64,000 bases of DNA, taken from NCBI GenBank assembly GCA_030407085.1, contig CM059584.1:94806001-94870000 (forward strand). The letters run 5' to 3'. Position numbers and translations under genes: made by a program. The notes beneath the pieces were generated by a model. The model ran no database searches. It was not told the DNA's origin and saw nothing but the letters and a program-made list of their open reading frames with translations. This document shows positions 32,330 through 42,225 of this stretch, piece by piece; positions within the stretch are counted from its first letter, which is position 1; every line of letters starts with the position of its first letter. The stretch comes from Trichopria drosophilae. Taxonomy: Eukaryota > Arthropoda > Insecta > Hymenoptera > Diapriidae.

Positions 32330-33105
32330 AGTATTTTTCGATACAAGGGCGTAAAATACGATTTTGTTCACCGCTATTTAACATGCGATTAGATAGGACC
32401 GGTGCGTAAAATCGCATTCTTACGCCCGTGTATCGAACGGTACTTTTCGATATACTATGCGTAAAATTTGATTTTTCATCATACTGGGACGAAAGCAGCA
32501 ACTTTCCTCCCGCAAGCGGGAGTCTGAGACATTCTTTATTTTACCTCCCTCGTTGAGTAATATACTATTTCATCACACTGGGACGAAAGCAGCAACTTTC
32601 CTCCCGCAAGCGGGAAGAAAGTTACTTCTTTTCCTCCCTGTAATGAAGAAAAATCGTATACTTCCCTCGAGAAGTAAAAAAGAATGCCTCAGACTACATG
32701 TTTTTCACCCTCGGCTTCACCTCGGGTAAAAATTACACGCAGTCTGAAACATTCTTTATTTTAGCTCTCTCGTTGAGTAATATACTATTACGCACCGTTT
32801 TTAGTGCGTAAAATAAGATTTTACGCACTACTGCTGACCGGGGCTCTCTCGTGCTGTTCGGCTGCGCCGGGCACTCGTGCGCTGCGGTCGTCACACGTGC
32901 GTAACATCATATTTGACCCACAAAAAACGGCGCACAAATTTTACGCATAATATATCGAAAAATATCGTTCGACACGCGTGCGTAAGAATTCGATTTTACA
33001 CACCGGCCTATCTAATCGCATGTTAAAAACGGTGAAAAAAAATACTATTTCGACATACTATGCGTAAATACTAGTTTTCGATACAAGTGCGTAAAAGTTT
33101 TTATG
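32330..33105. mobile_element. TIR element with long arms and nested dispersed repeats
   Basis: Left arm (about 32,333-32,475) and inverse right arm (about 32,935-33,100) share CGATACA(a/c)GnGCGTAAAA, TTAACATGCGATTAGATAGG, GTAAAATCG and TCGATATACTATGCGTAAA. Each arm is about 150 bp. The interior contains the two 'CACACTGGGACGAAAGC' copies and a GC-rich block at 32,838-32,900. It is non-coding. Confidence 0.75.
32478..32788 (+). repeat. Dispersed repeat copies 2 and 3, in tandem
   Basis: Copy 2 (32,478-32,567) is internally deleted, and copy 3 (32,570-32,788) is full length with an extra GCAAGCGGGAAG insertion. Both end AGTAATATACTATT, like copy 1 at 27,267-27,452. Confidence 0.75.
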
Positions 33106-33785
33106 TAACAGGAGTACAGTTTCCTCGGCATTATGTGCATGTTTTAAGGACCTGAAATTATTTATTATGGAGAGGCAGCTACTTTATAGTCCGAGGACGA
33201 TAATGTACACATACGCATGCGCATAGGCATATAACCTTACTTTATCGTCCGTATACTATAAAGCCCTCAAAACACGTTACACGCACATAACCTCGGAAAC
33301 CACTCTCTGCGACTGCGCTTCGTACCGAGAACACCATGCCCGGACCAGAATTACAGTTTTAGTTCCATGTTACATAATATACTATTTCTACGAATGTGAG
33401 GGTTGCGGGCCGAGCTGAAAGCGAGGTCCGCATTCACATTAGTACAAAAAACATTTTCGCACATGAGTCGAATAATATTTTATGTTGCAAGTGTTTGTAA
33501 AATGCGCTAGATAAAAGGGGAAAATATGTAAAATAGCATTTTATGCACACTGTAACATAAATCAAATTTTACGCATAGTATGTAAAAAAATACTATCTAA
33601 TATATAAATATTGAAGCATTGTAAACAGTTATAGTATCCAGACATATGCTTGAATAAAAAGGTCAAAGTTAGTTTAGGTAGGAGCAGAGCAATTAAGGAC
33701 TATTGCAGAATTACTTAATTGCCTTAGTATCGTAAGAGATTCCTCGTGTAAACGTCAAATTGTCAATAGAAAGAGCCTCTGTAAG
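33106..33785. other. No recognised gene
   Basis: AT-rich sequence with scattered TTTACGCAC/GCGTAAAA motifs like the preceding TIR element (for example 33,490-33,590). These may be decayed copies. Confidence 0.4.
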
Positions 33786-34280
33786 CCCCATGCAAAAAAT
33801 GCCCGTTTTTCGTACCTCGAATATTGAAACTTTTTTTATGCCAATTGGTTACATATGATGACCCAATATTCCCTGCAAAATTTCGAAGTGAGCATGTGCC
33901 CCGTTTCGGAAATATGAGGGGTCAAAGTTGACCATGTCCAATAAAAAGTGTACATCAATTTCACATTTATACTCGAATAATAATATTAAAAAACAATCAG
34001 ACGAAATGGTTTTTTACAGATTTTCGGCTGCTGATTACAAATCTGAAGTCAGATTTTAAAAATCCAAAATGGAGGATCCAATATGGCGGACGACTTTTTT
34101 GAAAATCGATGTAATTTGCCTAAAAATTATTACTCGGGGGGTTTTTGGGATCGCTGATTACGAATCGGATGTTAGTTTTTCAAAATTGAAAACGGCAGGT
34201 CCAATATAACGGATGACTTTTGAAAAATTTAATGTAATTCGCTTGAAACTCGTCAGCTTAAGGGTTTTGTAGTCGATGAA
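33786..34280 (+). repeat. Dispersed 'AATATGG' tandem repeat, about 126-bp unit
   Basis: GCTGATTAC(a/g)AATC occurs at about 34,027 and 34,154, followed each time by a TTTT...GG(A/T)CCAATAT(g/a)nCGGA(C/T)GAC block, giving a period near 126 bp. The same units recur at 6,955-7,140, 37,405-37,620 and 38,190-38,300. Confidence 0.55.
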
Positions 34281-34414
34281 GTCTAATCTAACGTTGAATT
34301 GATATTGAAAAGGCACTCAGCTTTCTTTGTCGCTGCATTAAATCTGTTTGGACCCTGCATAGGAAACAAAAGAAAATCTAAAAAAATCCAAGTTTTAATG
34401 CATCTTTTAAGACA

Positions 34415-34920
34415 TCTTATTTGAATCGTGGGCTTGCGAATGTGATAAAATAAAAGTATCTTTAGTGTTGAAAATCTTGAATTTATAAAAGATTTCAGCC
34501 TATATTCAAAAACCCTAGAAACAAAAGACTATCAGCAGATTAGCATTTCATTTATTTCCATTCTATTGTACATCTTATTTGAATCGTTTGCTTGCGAATG
34601 TGATAAAATAAAAGTATCTGTAGTGTTGAAAATCTCGAATTTCTAAAAGATTTCAGCCTATATTCAAAAACCCTAAAAACAAAAACGATCAGCAGATTAT
34701 CATTTCATTTATTTCCATTCCAGTGTACATCTTATTTGAATCGTTTGCTTGCGAATGTGATAAAATAAGTTATTGCAGTTTTGAAAGTCTGAAGTTGAAG
34801 GATTTCAGCTTATAAACACCAAACCCTAAAAATAAAAGACGATCATCGGATCATTAATTCCTTAATTTGCATTCCATCCTTCATCTTATTTGTATCGTTT
34901 GCTTGCAAAGGTAGTAAAAA
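34415..34920 (+). repeat. Tandem repeat, three 155-bp units plus partial
   Basis: TCTTATTTGAATCGT starts at 34,415, 34,573, 34,730 and 34,884 (last copy TTTGTATCG), with periods of 158, 157 and 154 bp. The first two units are nearly identical, and the third is more diverged. The array sits 140 bp upstream of the transposase ATG at 35,064 and could be its subterminal repeat array or a promoter-proximal array. Confidence 0.85.
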
Positions 34921-35063
34921 AGTTTGATAATCTGAAAATATATGTTCATGATAGATGGTAAGTATTTTTTGTGAATCTTGTATTTATGATAATGAAAAAA
35001 AGATCGGTTTAAACGTTTATCATACTCGCTACTTAAGAGATTTTTGTTTTTTTTTAAATAAAA

Positions 35064-36308
35064 ATGCCTTTTATTAAATGCGTTAGCTGCGATAAGCAAA
35101 AGAGAAGTAAAGATGACAAGTTCTTTCCTGTTAACAATATTGAAAATCCATTAACCGTTATTAATTATATGAGACAATTTCGCAACTCAAAAAAACGTAA
35201 GCTTGATAACATAAGTGATATTTCATTAGATGCTAAATTCTGCACAGGTTGCTATCAATTACGGAAAAGTTCAAATGTTTCAGCTGATGTTATGGAACCA
35301 GATTTATCGATTTATAGAAGAGGTCTGAGTTCTCGTCGTCGGTGCACATTTTCATGTCAAAGTGTTAATAACCTAATTATGGTTCCACCATTAATTTGTC
35401 GTGATCTTCTTATCACTTATAAATTCTTTGTTCCATCGGGTGCTCGAATGTGTTCTGATCATGTGGGTATTGCGAATTACTGGCCTCTCGTCAAACAATC
35501 TGAAGAAGTACCGTCAGAAGATCAAGCTTTAATTACTGATAAACTGTTAGAGTATTATGAAGAGCTAAAATCAAAAAAGCAAATAGTTTTTGATATGAAT
35601 AACATCGATTCTATTGATGATGATACATTTAAAGCCTGGTTTGCGTACAATAGAGAACAATTTAAACAAATCTGTACCTATACCGTAAAAAGTAACCCAG
35701 TATATGTAGGTGTACTTCTATGTAAACTACGCACAGCTCTCTCAAATAAGCAGATTAGCTTCTTATTTGGAGTTTGCGAAAAAACAATTTGCAATTTTAT
35801 TAAATTAGCAGTAGAAGACTTAGGGGAACGATTAGTTCCTAAATTCATTAATAGTAAGGACCGAACAGTACTTACTGCTCATGTTACTCCTATTGCAAAA
35901 ACACTTTTCGACATACCGGAAAATAACGCTTGCTTAATATTTGATGCTACTTACCGTTTCGTGAAAAAGTCTAAAAATTACTCAGGACAAAAGCAACTAT
36001 GGAGTGAGCAAAAGAAAATGCCCTTAATGAAACCCATGGTAGGATATACCGCTGACGGTTGGGTACAATTCGTTCTTGGCCCATTTGATGCTACTCACAA
36101 TGATGCAACAATATTGAAAGATTGTTTTGATAGATACACTTCTGAAATGAATGTTATTCATGAAAATGATGTCATTTTAGTTGATAGAGGCTTTCGGGAT
36201 GTTATAGAATTCCTTACTAAAGAGAAAGGATTGAAGGTTCATTGTCCAGGACTTGGTCAATTAAATACTATAGATGGAAACATTTTCCCAGAAAATACAC
36301 TCCGCTAA
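35064..36308 (+). CDS. PIF/Harbinger-like (DDE_Tnp_4) transposase, C-terminally truncated
   Basis: The ATG at 35,064 opens 414 codons. The N-terminus has paired cysteines (CVSC, CTGC, later C-x3-C), which suggests a zinc-binding DNA-recognition domain. A middle helix-turn-helix-like segment follows (LSNKQISFLFGVCEKTICNFI). The catalytic core shows CLIFDATYRF (first D, about residue 293), GPFDATHNDATIL, and VILVDRGFRD (second D, about residue 375). The third acidic residue (E) expected about 50 residues later is absent because the frame stops after PENTLR, so the protein is probably inactive. Downstream sequence is a mariner-type repeat, suggesting loss of the 3' end. ISL2EU-type is an alternative. 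Confidence 0.6.
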   Translation: MPFIKCVSCDKQKRSKDDKFFPVNNIENPLTVINYMRQFRNSKKRKLDNISDISLDAKFCTGCYQLRKSSNVSADVMEPDLSIYRRGLSSRRRCTFSCQSVNNLIMVPPLICRDLLITYKFFVPSGARMCSDHVGIANYWPLVKQSEEVPSEDQALITDKLLEYYEELKSKKQIVFDMNNIDSIDDDTFKAWFAYNREQFKQICTYTVKSNPVYVGVLLCKLRTALSNKQISFLFGVCEKTICNFIKLAVEDLGERLVPKFINSKDRTVLTAHVTPIAKTLFDIPENNACLIFDATYRFVKKSKNYSGQKQLWSEQKKMPLMKPMVGYTADGWVQFVLGPFDATHNDATILKDCFDRYTSEMNVIHENDVILVDRGFRDVIEFLTKEKGLKVHCPGLGQLNTIDGNIFPENTLR

Positions 36309-36439
36309 GATAATTCGCCGTTACGGGAACGTTTTAGTTTTACCTTCAAATTACCTTCATCAAAATATCGGTTATATCGTATTCAGAGCGTAGAATTTCC
36401 CGCTCTTTCCGAAACCATAAAAAAAAGATTCCTATTAAC

Positions 36440-36613
36440 AAAAATTAACTGGACCTTGAAATAATCGTCAAGGTCATTTTCAAGGTCAATTTTAATGATA
36501 CCGTTGAATAGCCGGGAGAAATCCTTAAGTTTTTGTCGGAAATATTTTCCCCGAAAATGCACACCTACGAGATATATCACCTTTCCGGAAATGTTTTCCA
36601 TCACTGTATATGT
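36440..36613. repeat. Mariner-type repeat arm
   Basis: ACCTTGAA...CAAGGTCA, then GAATAGCC(g)GGnGAAATCCTTAAG, TTTTTGTCGGAAATATTTTC and CCCCGAAAATG match the right arm of the element at 11,520-11,655 in the same order. It ends near ATCACTGTATA at 36,610. It abuts the truncated transposase on its left. Confidence 0.6.
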
Positions 36614-36617
36614 TTTA

Positions 36618-36984
36618 CCCATTAAGTCCGGAAGATGCACATTTTTTAGTTGATTTTTCTGAAGTGGTTAGATTAATTCTGAATAAATATAGTTGAAGTT
36701 CATAGATTTTATGCACTTTTGGTTGTGAAGAAATATCGATTACCACAACAGTATGGATGCGAAGGACAAATAAACGAAAAACGCGAATTTTTTTTCATTT
36801 TTTATTTAAAATGAGCCATATTGATGTTTGAAGCAATGTAAATGCAAATCTGACCATGCCAATCGAAAGGCCATACTCGAAAATAATAGGGTTGGTCACT
36901 TTCGAGTCAATATTAATCTTATTTCCTGTTGAGAATGATGGTCAAAAAACAACTAAAAAATGTGCATCTTCCGGACTTAATGGG
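36618..36984. mobile_element. piggyBac-like MITE, 367 bp
   Basis: The left end CCCATTAAGTCCGGAAGATG continues as GCACATTTTTTAGTTG and is exactly inverted at the right end (36,945-36,984). Flanks are TTTA (36,614-36,617) and TTAA (36,985-36,988), fitting a TTAA duplication with one change. CCC termini and TTAA are piggyBac hallmarks. It has no coding capacity. The TIR resembles that of the MITE at 55,384-56,005. Confidence 0.8.
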
Positions 36985-38285
36985 TTAATAATACTGAGAG
37001 AGTAACCACTTGATGGGAGAATATACCATTTTTATTTGCATTTAATTAATTTAAGTTTTAATTCGGATTACTTTTCAATCAACTTCCGCCAAAATTTACA
37101 AATATTTGTAACGAATGTTGACATTTTTTTAAATTTTAAATCTATAAACTTAAATTTATAACTTTAAAAAAATAACTTTAAATAATTCTGCACAAGTACT
37201 TTCTTATTGGCCAACCATCTTTCTAAGACTGCATCACAAAAACTGGTAAATTGTTAAATAAACAAATTGCATACTTTTTTTTTTTTATAAAAGAACATGT
37301 ATTTTTGAAGTTTTTTTGCTTATTTTTTAAATTTTATTATGGGTATTAGGATAACTCCAAATGTCAAAAACAAGGATCCTACGTGCATTAAAACAATATT
37401 AAAATGGCCCAAAAAGTGGATTTTTATTTGTAATATTCCAATCATGTGCAGATTAAAATTACAAAACTTGTCACTGATAATTTGAAAACTTCAAAAGGGT
37501 GGATCCAATATCTGCGGGCAATATTTCTGAAACTCGTTACTAGTAGATGATCGAAAGTTCTTAAAAATAATTGGTTTCATCTGAAACTTGTTAATCGAAG
37601 GTTTTTGGTTTCGCTGATTTCATATATCTCCTTAGTTTTAAAAAATTAGTAAATGGAATTAGAATATCATGTTTATTTATTTTGCCTTTGAAGTAACGCT
37701 TCACATTTTATGACGATGTTACGTTCTCCCGTAAAAACTGTATTATAGTTAGAACCCATATTACTAATACCAAAACATCATGCTAACCAATATTAAACAC
37801 GATCACCTAACACGTGCTAACAACACCCAATTCCAGAATTAACATGCGTGTAGATACACTAGAAAGATGATTCAGAATTAAAGTAAATTTTTTTTTGCAA
37901 ATTTTCGTAAAAAGTCGCGATTTTTATAGGATTTTCTTTTAGAAAATGACCGCTTCTAACCAGAAAAACGGTTTTTTTATGCAATAAATGGCTACAAACG
38001 TGTTATTAATATTTGTACGTGAAAAATATGAGGGTAGTTGGCTTTAATACATTTTTTACTGCTTAATACGATCCTCTCAAAGTCGATGACATCGGTAATT
38101 TACCTGTTCTACTCATATTAACAGACTGGTTTACTTTATTTTATTTTCATGACCACCGGATAATTTGTTATGAATATTATGCAATATTAAACAAATTTAG
38201 ATTGGCGGATTCAATATGGGGAATTTTTTTTCATTTTTTACTATTTTCAACTGGAAATGTTCACTGAGGGGTTTTGGGGTGTAAG
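36985..38285. other. AT-rich, contains 'AATATGG' repeat fragments
   Basis: Fragments at about 37,405-37,620 (GGATCCAATAT, GTTAATCGAAGGTTTTTGG) and 38,190-38,300 (GGCGGATTCAATATGG, GAGGGGTTTTGGGG, GATTACGAATA) belong to the dispersed family seen at 34.0 kb. No gene is recognised. Confidence 0.4.
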
Positions 38286-38289
38286 ATTA

Positions 38290-39530
38290 CGAATATAATA
38301 TGAAAATAAAATAAAACGTAAAAGACAACTTCAACCACAGCTGGGAGAAGGTAAGGTCTTGCGCTGAAATGCCTCGTGACGCTAGATCTGCGAGGTTGTT
38401 AGCGCTGGGGACGTTACGCGACTGAACGTTGGATCTCAGACACTCGAATAGCAACAAAAGTTTTCCATCCTGAGGAGTGCCCGCCGAGCCACTGAGGAAC
38501 AATTATTGCATCTGTCCAACTATATATTGTAAGTTTGAAAAATTGCGGAATCTGCTGCATAAAAGTGATGAGTCGTGCTAGCAACACGGCAGGTGAGAGC
38601 TCGAGCCGCGGGATTGTCAGTTGCTTGACGGGAGCCACTTTAGTTCGGCTAGCGAGAAGACTCACTTGAACTTGACTATCGCCGTGGACAACCCGTAAAC
38701 AGCACTGGACGCATCGAAGAACCCATGAAATTCGCAGGAGATAATATCAGGTCCAAGTCTGATCCACCAAGAGACACTTTCAAGAGCCAACAGTAACTCA
38801 TAGAAGATAATCCATTGAGCGCATAAATCCTCTGGAAGAGAAGTGTCCCAATCTGTCGATACCTACCATAATCGTTGGGTTAATATTTTAGCGGTAATCA
38901 CAACGGGCGTAACTCAACCGAGTGGGTCGTAAAGTTTTAAAATGCACGATAGGAGAGAACGTTTTGTAAAGGAGCCAGGCCGAATCAGATTTATTCGGAA
39001 TTGGTATATATCATGGGTTGGATTACGCACGACACCGAGAATCTTAATTCCATCATCTTCAAAGAGAGGGTTTTCCGAGGCCAACCTGTGGTCGGCAGGA
39101 CTGATGTCGGAAAGAAGAACGGGCTCATTGCTGGCTCATTTGCGTAACGTGAAGCCTCCTCCTTTCAGGAGAGTTATAAGTTCATCACGAATATCCCACG
39201 CTGTGATGTTATTGCGGGCACCGAATAAGCAATCAACAGTTATTCAAAATGGCAGCAGCGCCAGAGTTTGGTCGCGAAAGAATCCGCTGAAAATGTCTAT
39301 CTTATTGATAAACGAGAATCTGACGATACATGTCAGCACAATAAACGACCTCGAGCGTCCGCCACTGCAACATAATATGGCTCAAGTCTGCAATCGCAAC
39401 ACACGTAACGCGCCTAATTTGTCATATTCACCTCGAAATTTTGGCAGGTCGATACGAGGAAGCTGCGATGATGATGGGCTGGGCTGGAAGATTTTTAAAA
39501 GCATTTCCACCAGCTGAAAAAATATTACAT
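38290..39530 (-). pseudogene. Internally deleted BEL/Pao retrotransposon
   Basis: From about 39,510 downward, a gag DUF1759-like start (SQLPRIDLPKFRGEYD) runs directly into the RT motif A region (VVYCADMYRQILV), so the intervening gag, protease and RT N-terminus are deleted. Then come LYDPLG followed by a stop and VTPVVITAKIL, LPEDLCAQW, CEFHGFFDASSAVYG and, in a shifted frame, TIPRLELSPAVLLARL with SWTDAIIVPQWL (RNase H-like). The catalytic YxDD block is not visible. LTRs were not found. Confidence 0.7.
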
Positions 39531-39870
39531 ATCGGCAGACTTAGGCAGTGACGTAGTGGGTTCTGAAAACGCCTAGTGGCAATAAGCTTTAAGGGCGGTG
39601 ATATTGGTTTATGGTTAAGAAATAAATAAACAATTCCTATTAAAATATTATTCATTGAAAACCAGCCTAACCAGCACATTGATATTAACGGGATTGTAGA
39701 GCTGCAGAGATCGACCCTTGGGAAGAATTGGAAATTTCGTATTGCCCTGTGTCAGCAACGCATAAACATATAGCGAAGAGAGAAAGAGAAAGAGCGAGTT
39801 ATGTTAAGTAAAAAAAAATAGTATACGATACACGTGCGCCTATAGGTGACTTTCGCACTCGTGCGCAAAT
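39531..39870. other. Flank with 'cgatacacgtgcg' motif
   Basis: 39,820-39,870 carries ATAGTATACGATACACGTGCG and GGTGACTTTCGCACTCGT. The second motif recurs at about 40,105-40,125, inside the neighbouring MITE. No gene is present. Confidence 0.4.
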
Positions 39871-40174
39871 CATATTATTTTTTAACTTAATTCTGAGAAC
39901 AATGTTTGTAAAGTGGAGAATCCCCCATGAAAGAAATATGTAATTTTAAATATATAAATAATTATATGTTTTATAAATTAAAATATGTAAATTATATTAA
40001 AATATAAGAAAACGGAAAAATATTATTTTACAATATCGAAAAATCGAATTTTGCACACGGAGTTAAAAAATAGTATATTATGATACAAGTGTGCGAAGTA
40101 GGTGACTTTCGCACTCGTACGGGATTCACCACTTTACAAACATTGTTCTCAGAATTAAGTTAAAAAATAATATG
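39871..40174. mobile_element. TIR MITE, about 304 bp
   Basis: The left arm CATATTATTTTTTAACTTAA... through GAGAACAATGTTTGTAAAGT (39,871-39,922) is inverted at 40,120-40,174. The interior is AT-rich with a TAAAAAATAGTATA segment near 40,065. No target duplication was assigned. Confidence 0.75.
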
Positions 40175-40310
40175 TTTTCAATATCAATGTAAATAAACCC
40201 TGAATAAACAAATAATAGAAAAATAATCACTTTCTTTATAACCAAAAGGAGAGAGCAACGGATTCAAGGTAATTTGTTTCCAATATCATACTGATATAAT
40301 TACAGTTGTA

Positions 40311-40622
40311 ATGGATACTACCGACTCAAGTGGGTCGGATGAATCAACATCAGAAGCTGACGTGGCAGGAATTGCAAATAAAGCTGTAATTATTTCTGCA
40401 CATTTACTGCCACATAATTCAAAACGCACTTATACAAAATGTTATAATGAGTTTAAAGTGTGGCGTAAGACTAAACACACAATTTCTTGTAGTGAAGATT
40501 TATTACTGGTATATTTCAACCAATTATCGAAAGATTTAACACCATCGACTATATGGTCCAGTTATTCCATGCTTAAAAGCACTCTTTATACCTACGACAA
40601 TATTAATATTGAACCGTACAAA
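40311..40622 (+). pseudogene. Crypton tyrosine recombinase, 5' part
   Basis: The ATG at 40,311 starts an acidic Ser-rich leader (DSSGSDESTSEAD) followed by the SAM-like core-binding domain: LLPHNSKRTYTKCYNEFKVW, EDLLLVYFNQLSKDLTPSTI and SMLKSTL. In Cryptons this domain grips the target while the catalytic domain exchanges strands through a tyrosine. The frame is cut at 40,623-40,626 by a gypsy element, and the protein resumes at 44,427. The ATG fits the family start. Confidence 0.7.
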
Positions 40623-40626
40623 AGGT

Positions 40627-41645
40627 TGTAACCTACACGTTTTCTCGCGTGTGGTTATTAATTGTACTTCGCGGAAATCCTTTAATTCGTGATCGATTTA
40701 CTGAATTAACGATTCACCGGAAGTTAGTAGTACTCCAGACTCTAATCAATTGTAAACATATAGTGTACACACACACAGACGACACAAGGAAAGGTCTTGC
40801 AAATAAGAAGAGAAGTCGTTTATTTACAAAATGGAAGTATTTGTTTATTGAATAATAACCTTGACCTTAACCTTAATAATATATTTACTAAATTTACGTA
40901 TCGTGAGAGTTTGAATACTCGGAACCTGAAATTAAAATTATATTTAATTAATAGAAATATTGGTAAGTCCGGATTTGCAGCTTTCAATAAATGCGGACCA
41001 GAAGAATATACGAATAGTACGACGGGATCGCCTCAGCGATCGCGTTACCGAAAAACAATTGCCTATTAGTACTGCCGTCGCCCTCAGCGGGGTCCGGAAC
41101 AATACTAATTCCTACAAAAAAAAATAAAAAGAAGGAAATTAGTTAAACTATTTTTCACGCCGAGATCGCCCAAGTTCCTCTCAGCGAGGAGACTTAGTGC
41201 GAGGACCTAGGAAAGCCGTGCCAGGATCCCTCAGCGGGAATCCTGGGCGAGACTAGGACAAGGAGATCGCCCAAGTCCCTCTCAGCGAGGAGACCTAGTG
41301 CGAGGACTGAAGGAAGTCGTGCCAGGATCCCTCAGCGGGAGTCCTGGGCGAGACTTAGGAAAAGGAAGCGGCTTCAGGCCAGACACCTCTCAGCGAGGAG
41401 CTGGACGAGAAGTGCTCGTCTCTAGATTTTCGTCGAACAGGTCGACTCCAATCCCCTCTCTTGATGCCGAGACGTCATGCCCTCTCCCTGGAATCGGGCA
41501 TGCGCACCACAATATATGACGAGCGAGACCGCCGCTCGGTCCCACCCGCAAGCCGCAGAGACGCAACTATAACAAAAAGTGCCCGGCCCTTAAATTTAGG
41601 ACAAAATAACAACAAGAGCTACGGCCCAGCGTTGTAAAGGTTACA
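40627..41645 (-). repeat. 3' LTR (element sense) of gypsy copy, 1,019 bp
   Basis: Shares its first 28 bp and last 210 bp with the other LTR. The 781 bp from 40,655 to 41,435 has no counterpart in the 239-bp LTR and contains a 101-bp tandem repeat. Absence of a duplication at the junctions (GTGG versus GTCG) favours deletion from the short LTR rather than insertion here. Confidence 0.8.
41162..41410. repeat. 101-bp tandem repeat within LTR
   Basis: GAGATCGCCCAAG...CTCTCAGCGAGG repeats at 41,162 and 41,263, with a third partial unit from about 41,350. Inner inverted motifs CCCTCAGCGGGA and CTCTCAGCGAG recur throughout. Confidence 0.8.
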
Positions 41646-42225
41646 TAGCCCCCTCAGAGGATTGGACGGCCATCTTCGACCAACGTAGATGCTGGCGGAT
41701 CCTCTGACAGAAGCCACAATGCAGCCGTAAGCAAAAAGAAAGAAATGCTAAGGATGACACATTATTTGGAAATATTACCTTATATGTTCCTTAAACCCAA
41801 AACTTGTAACAAAACACGCTTAAAAATCAACAAGTTATAAAAAAGAGTGCCCGATATGTAATTCGTGCTAACAAAAAAAAAATAAATGTTCGTGCAATAC
41901 CGACGACAGCAATTAATTACCCATTATCGAAAACATATGCACCGCCGATTCTGTCGTGTTCCGCCTCCCATTTCCATCTGACCCCTTTCCGCATCAAACT
42001 TAAGAGCTGATGGTCATCGTCGCGCTTTTCGTCCGATTTGTATCGTGCCGGTGGTGTGTGCGCCTTGTCGCATAGTTTCAATTTCCGGCGAGACCATGTT
42101 TCATCGCGTTTTGATACGTTCATCCCTTTTTTTCACAAACATCCGACCTTTCCCTTCCGGAATTGACCTTGGATTGGGCAAAGCAGCTTGGTTGTGGCGG
42201 ATCGGAGGTCTCCTCCATATCTTCC

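Noticed and set aside
38942..39517. 191-codon plus-strand ORF
   Set aside because: It is antisense to the BEL/Pao fragment, whose motifs are clear on the minus strand.
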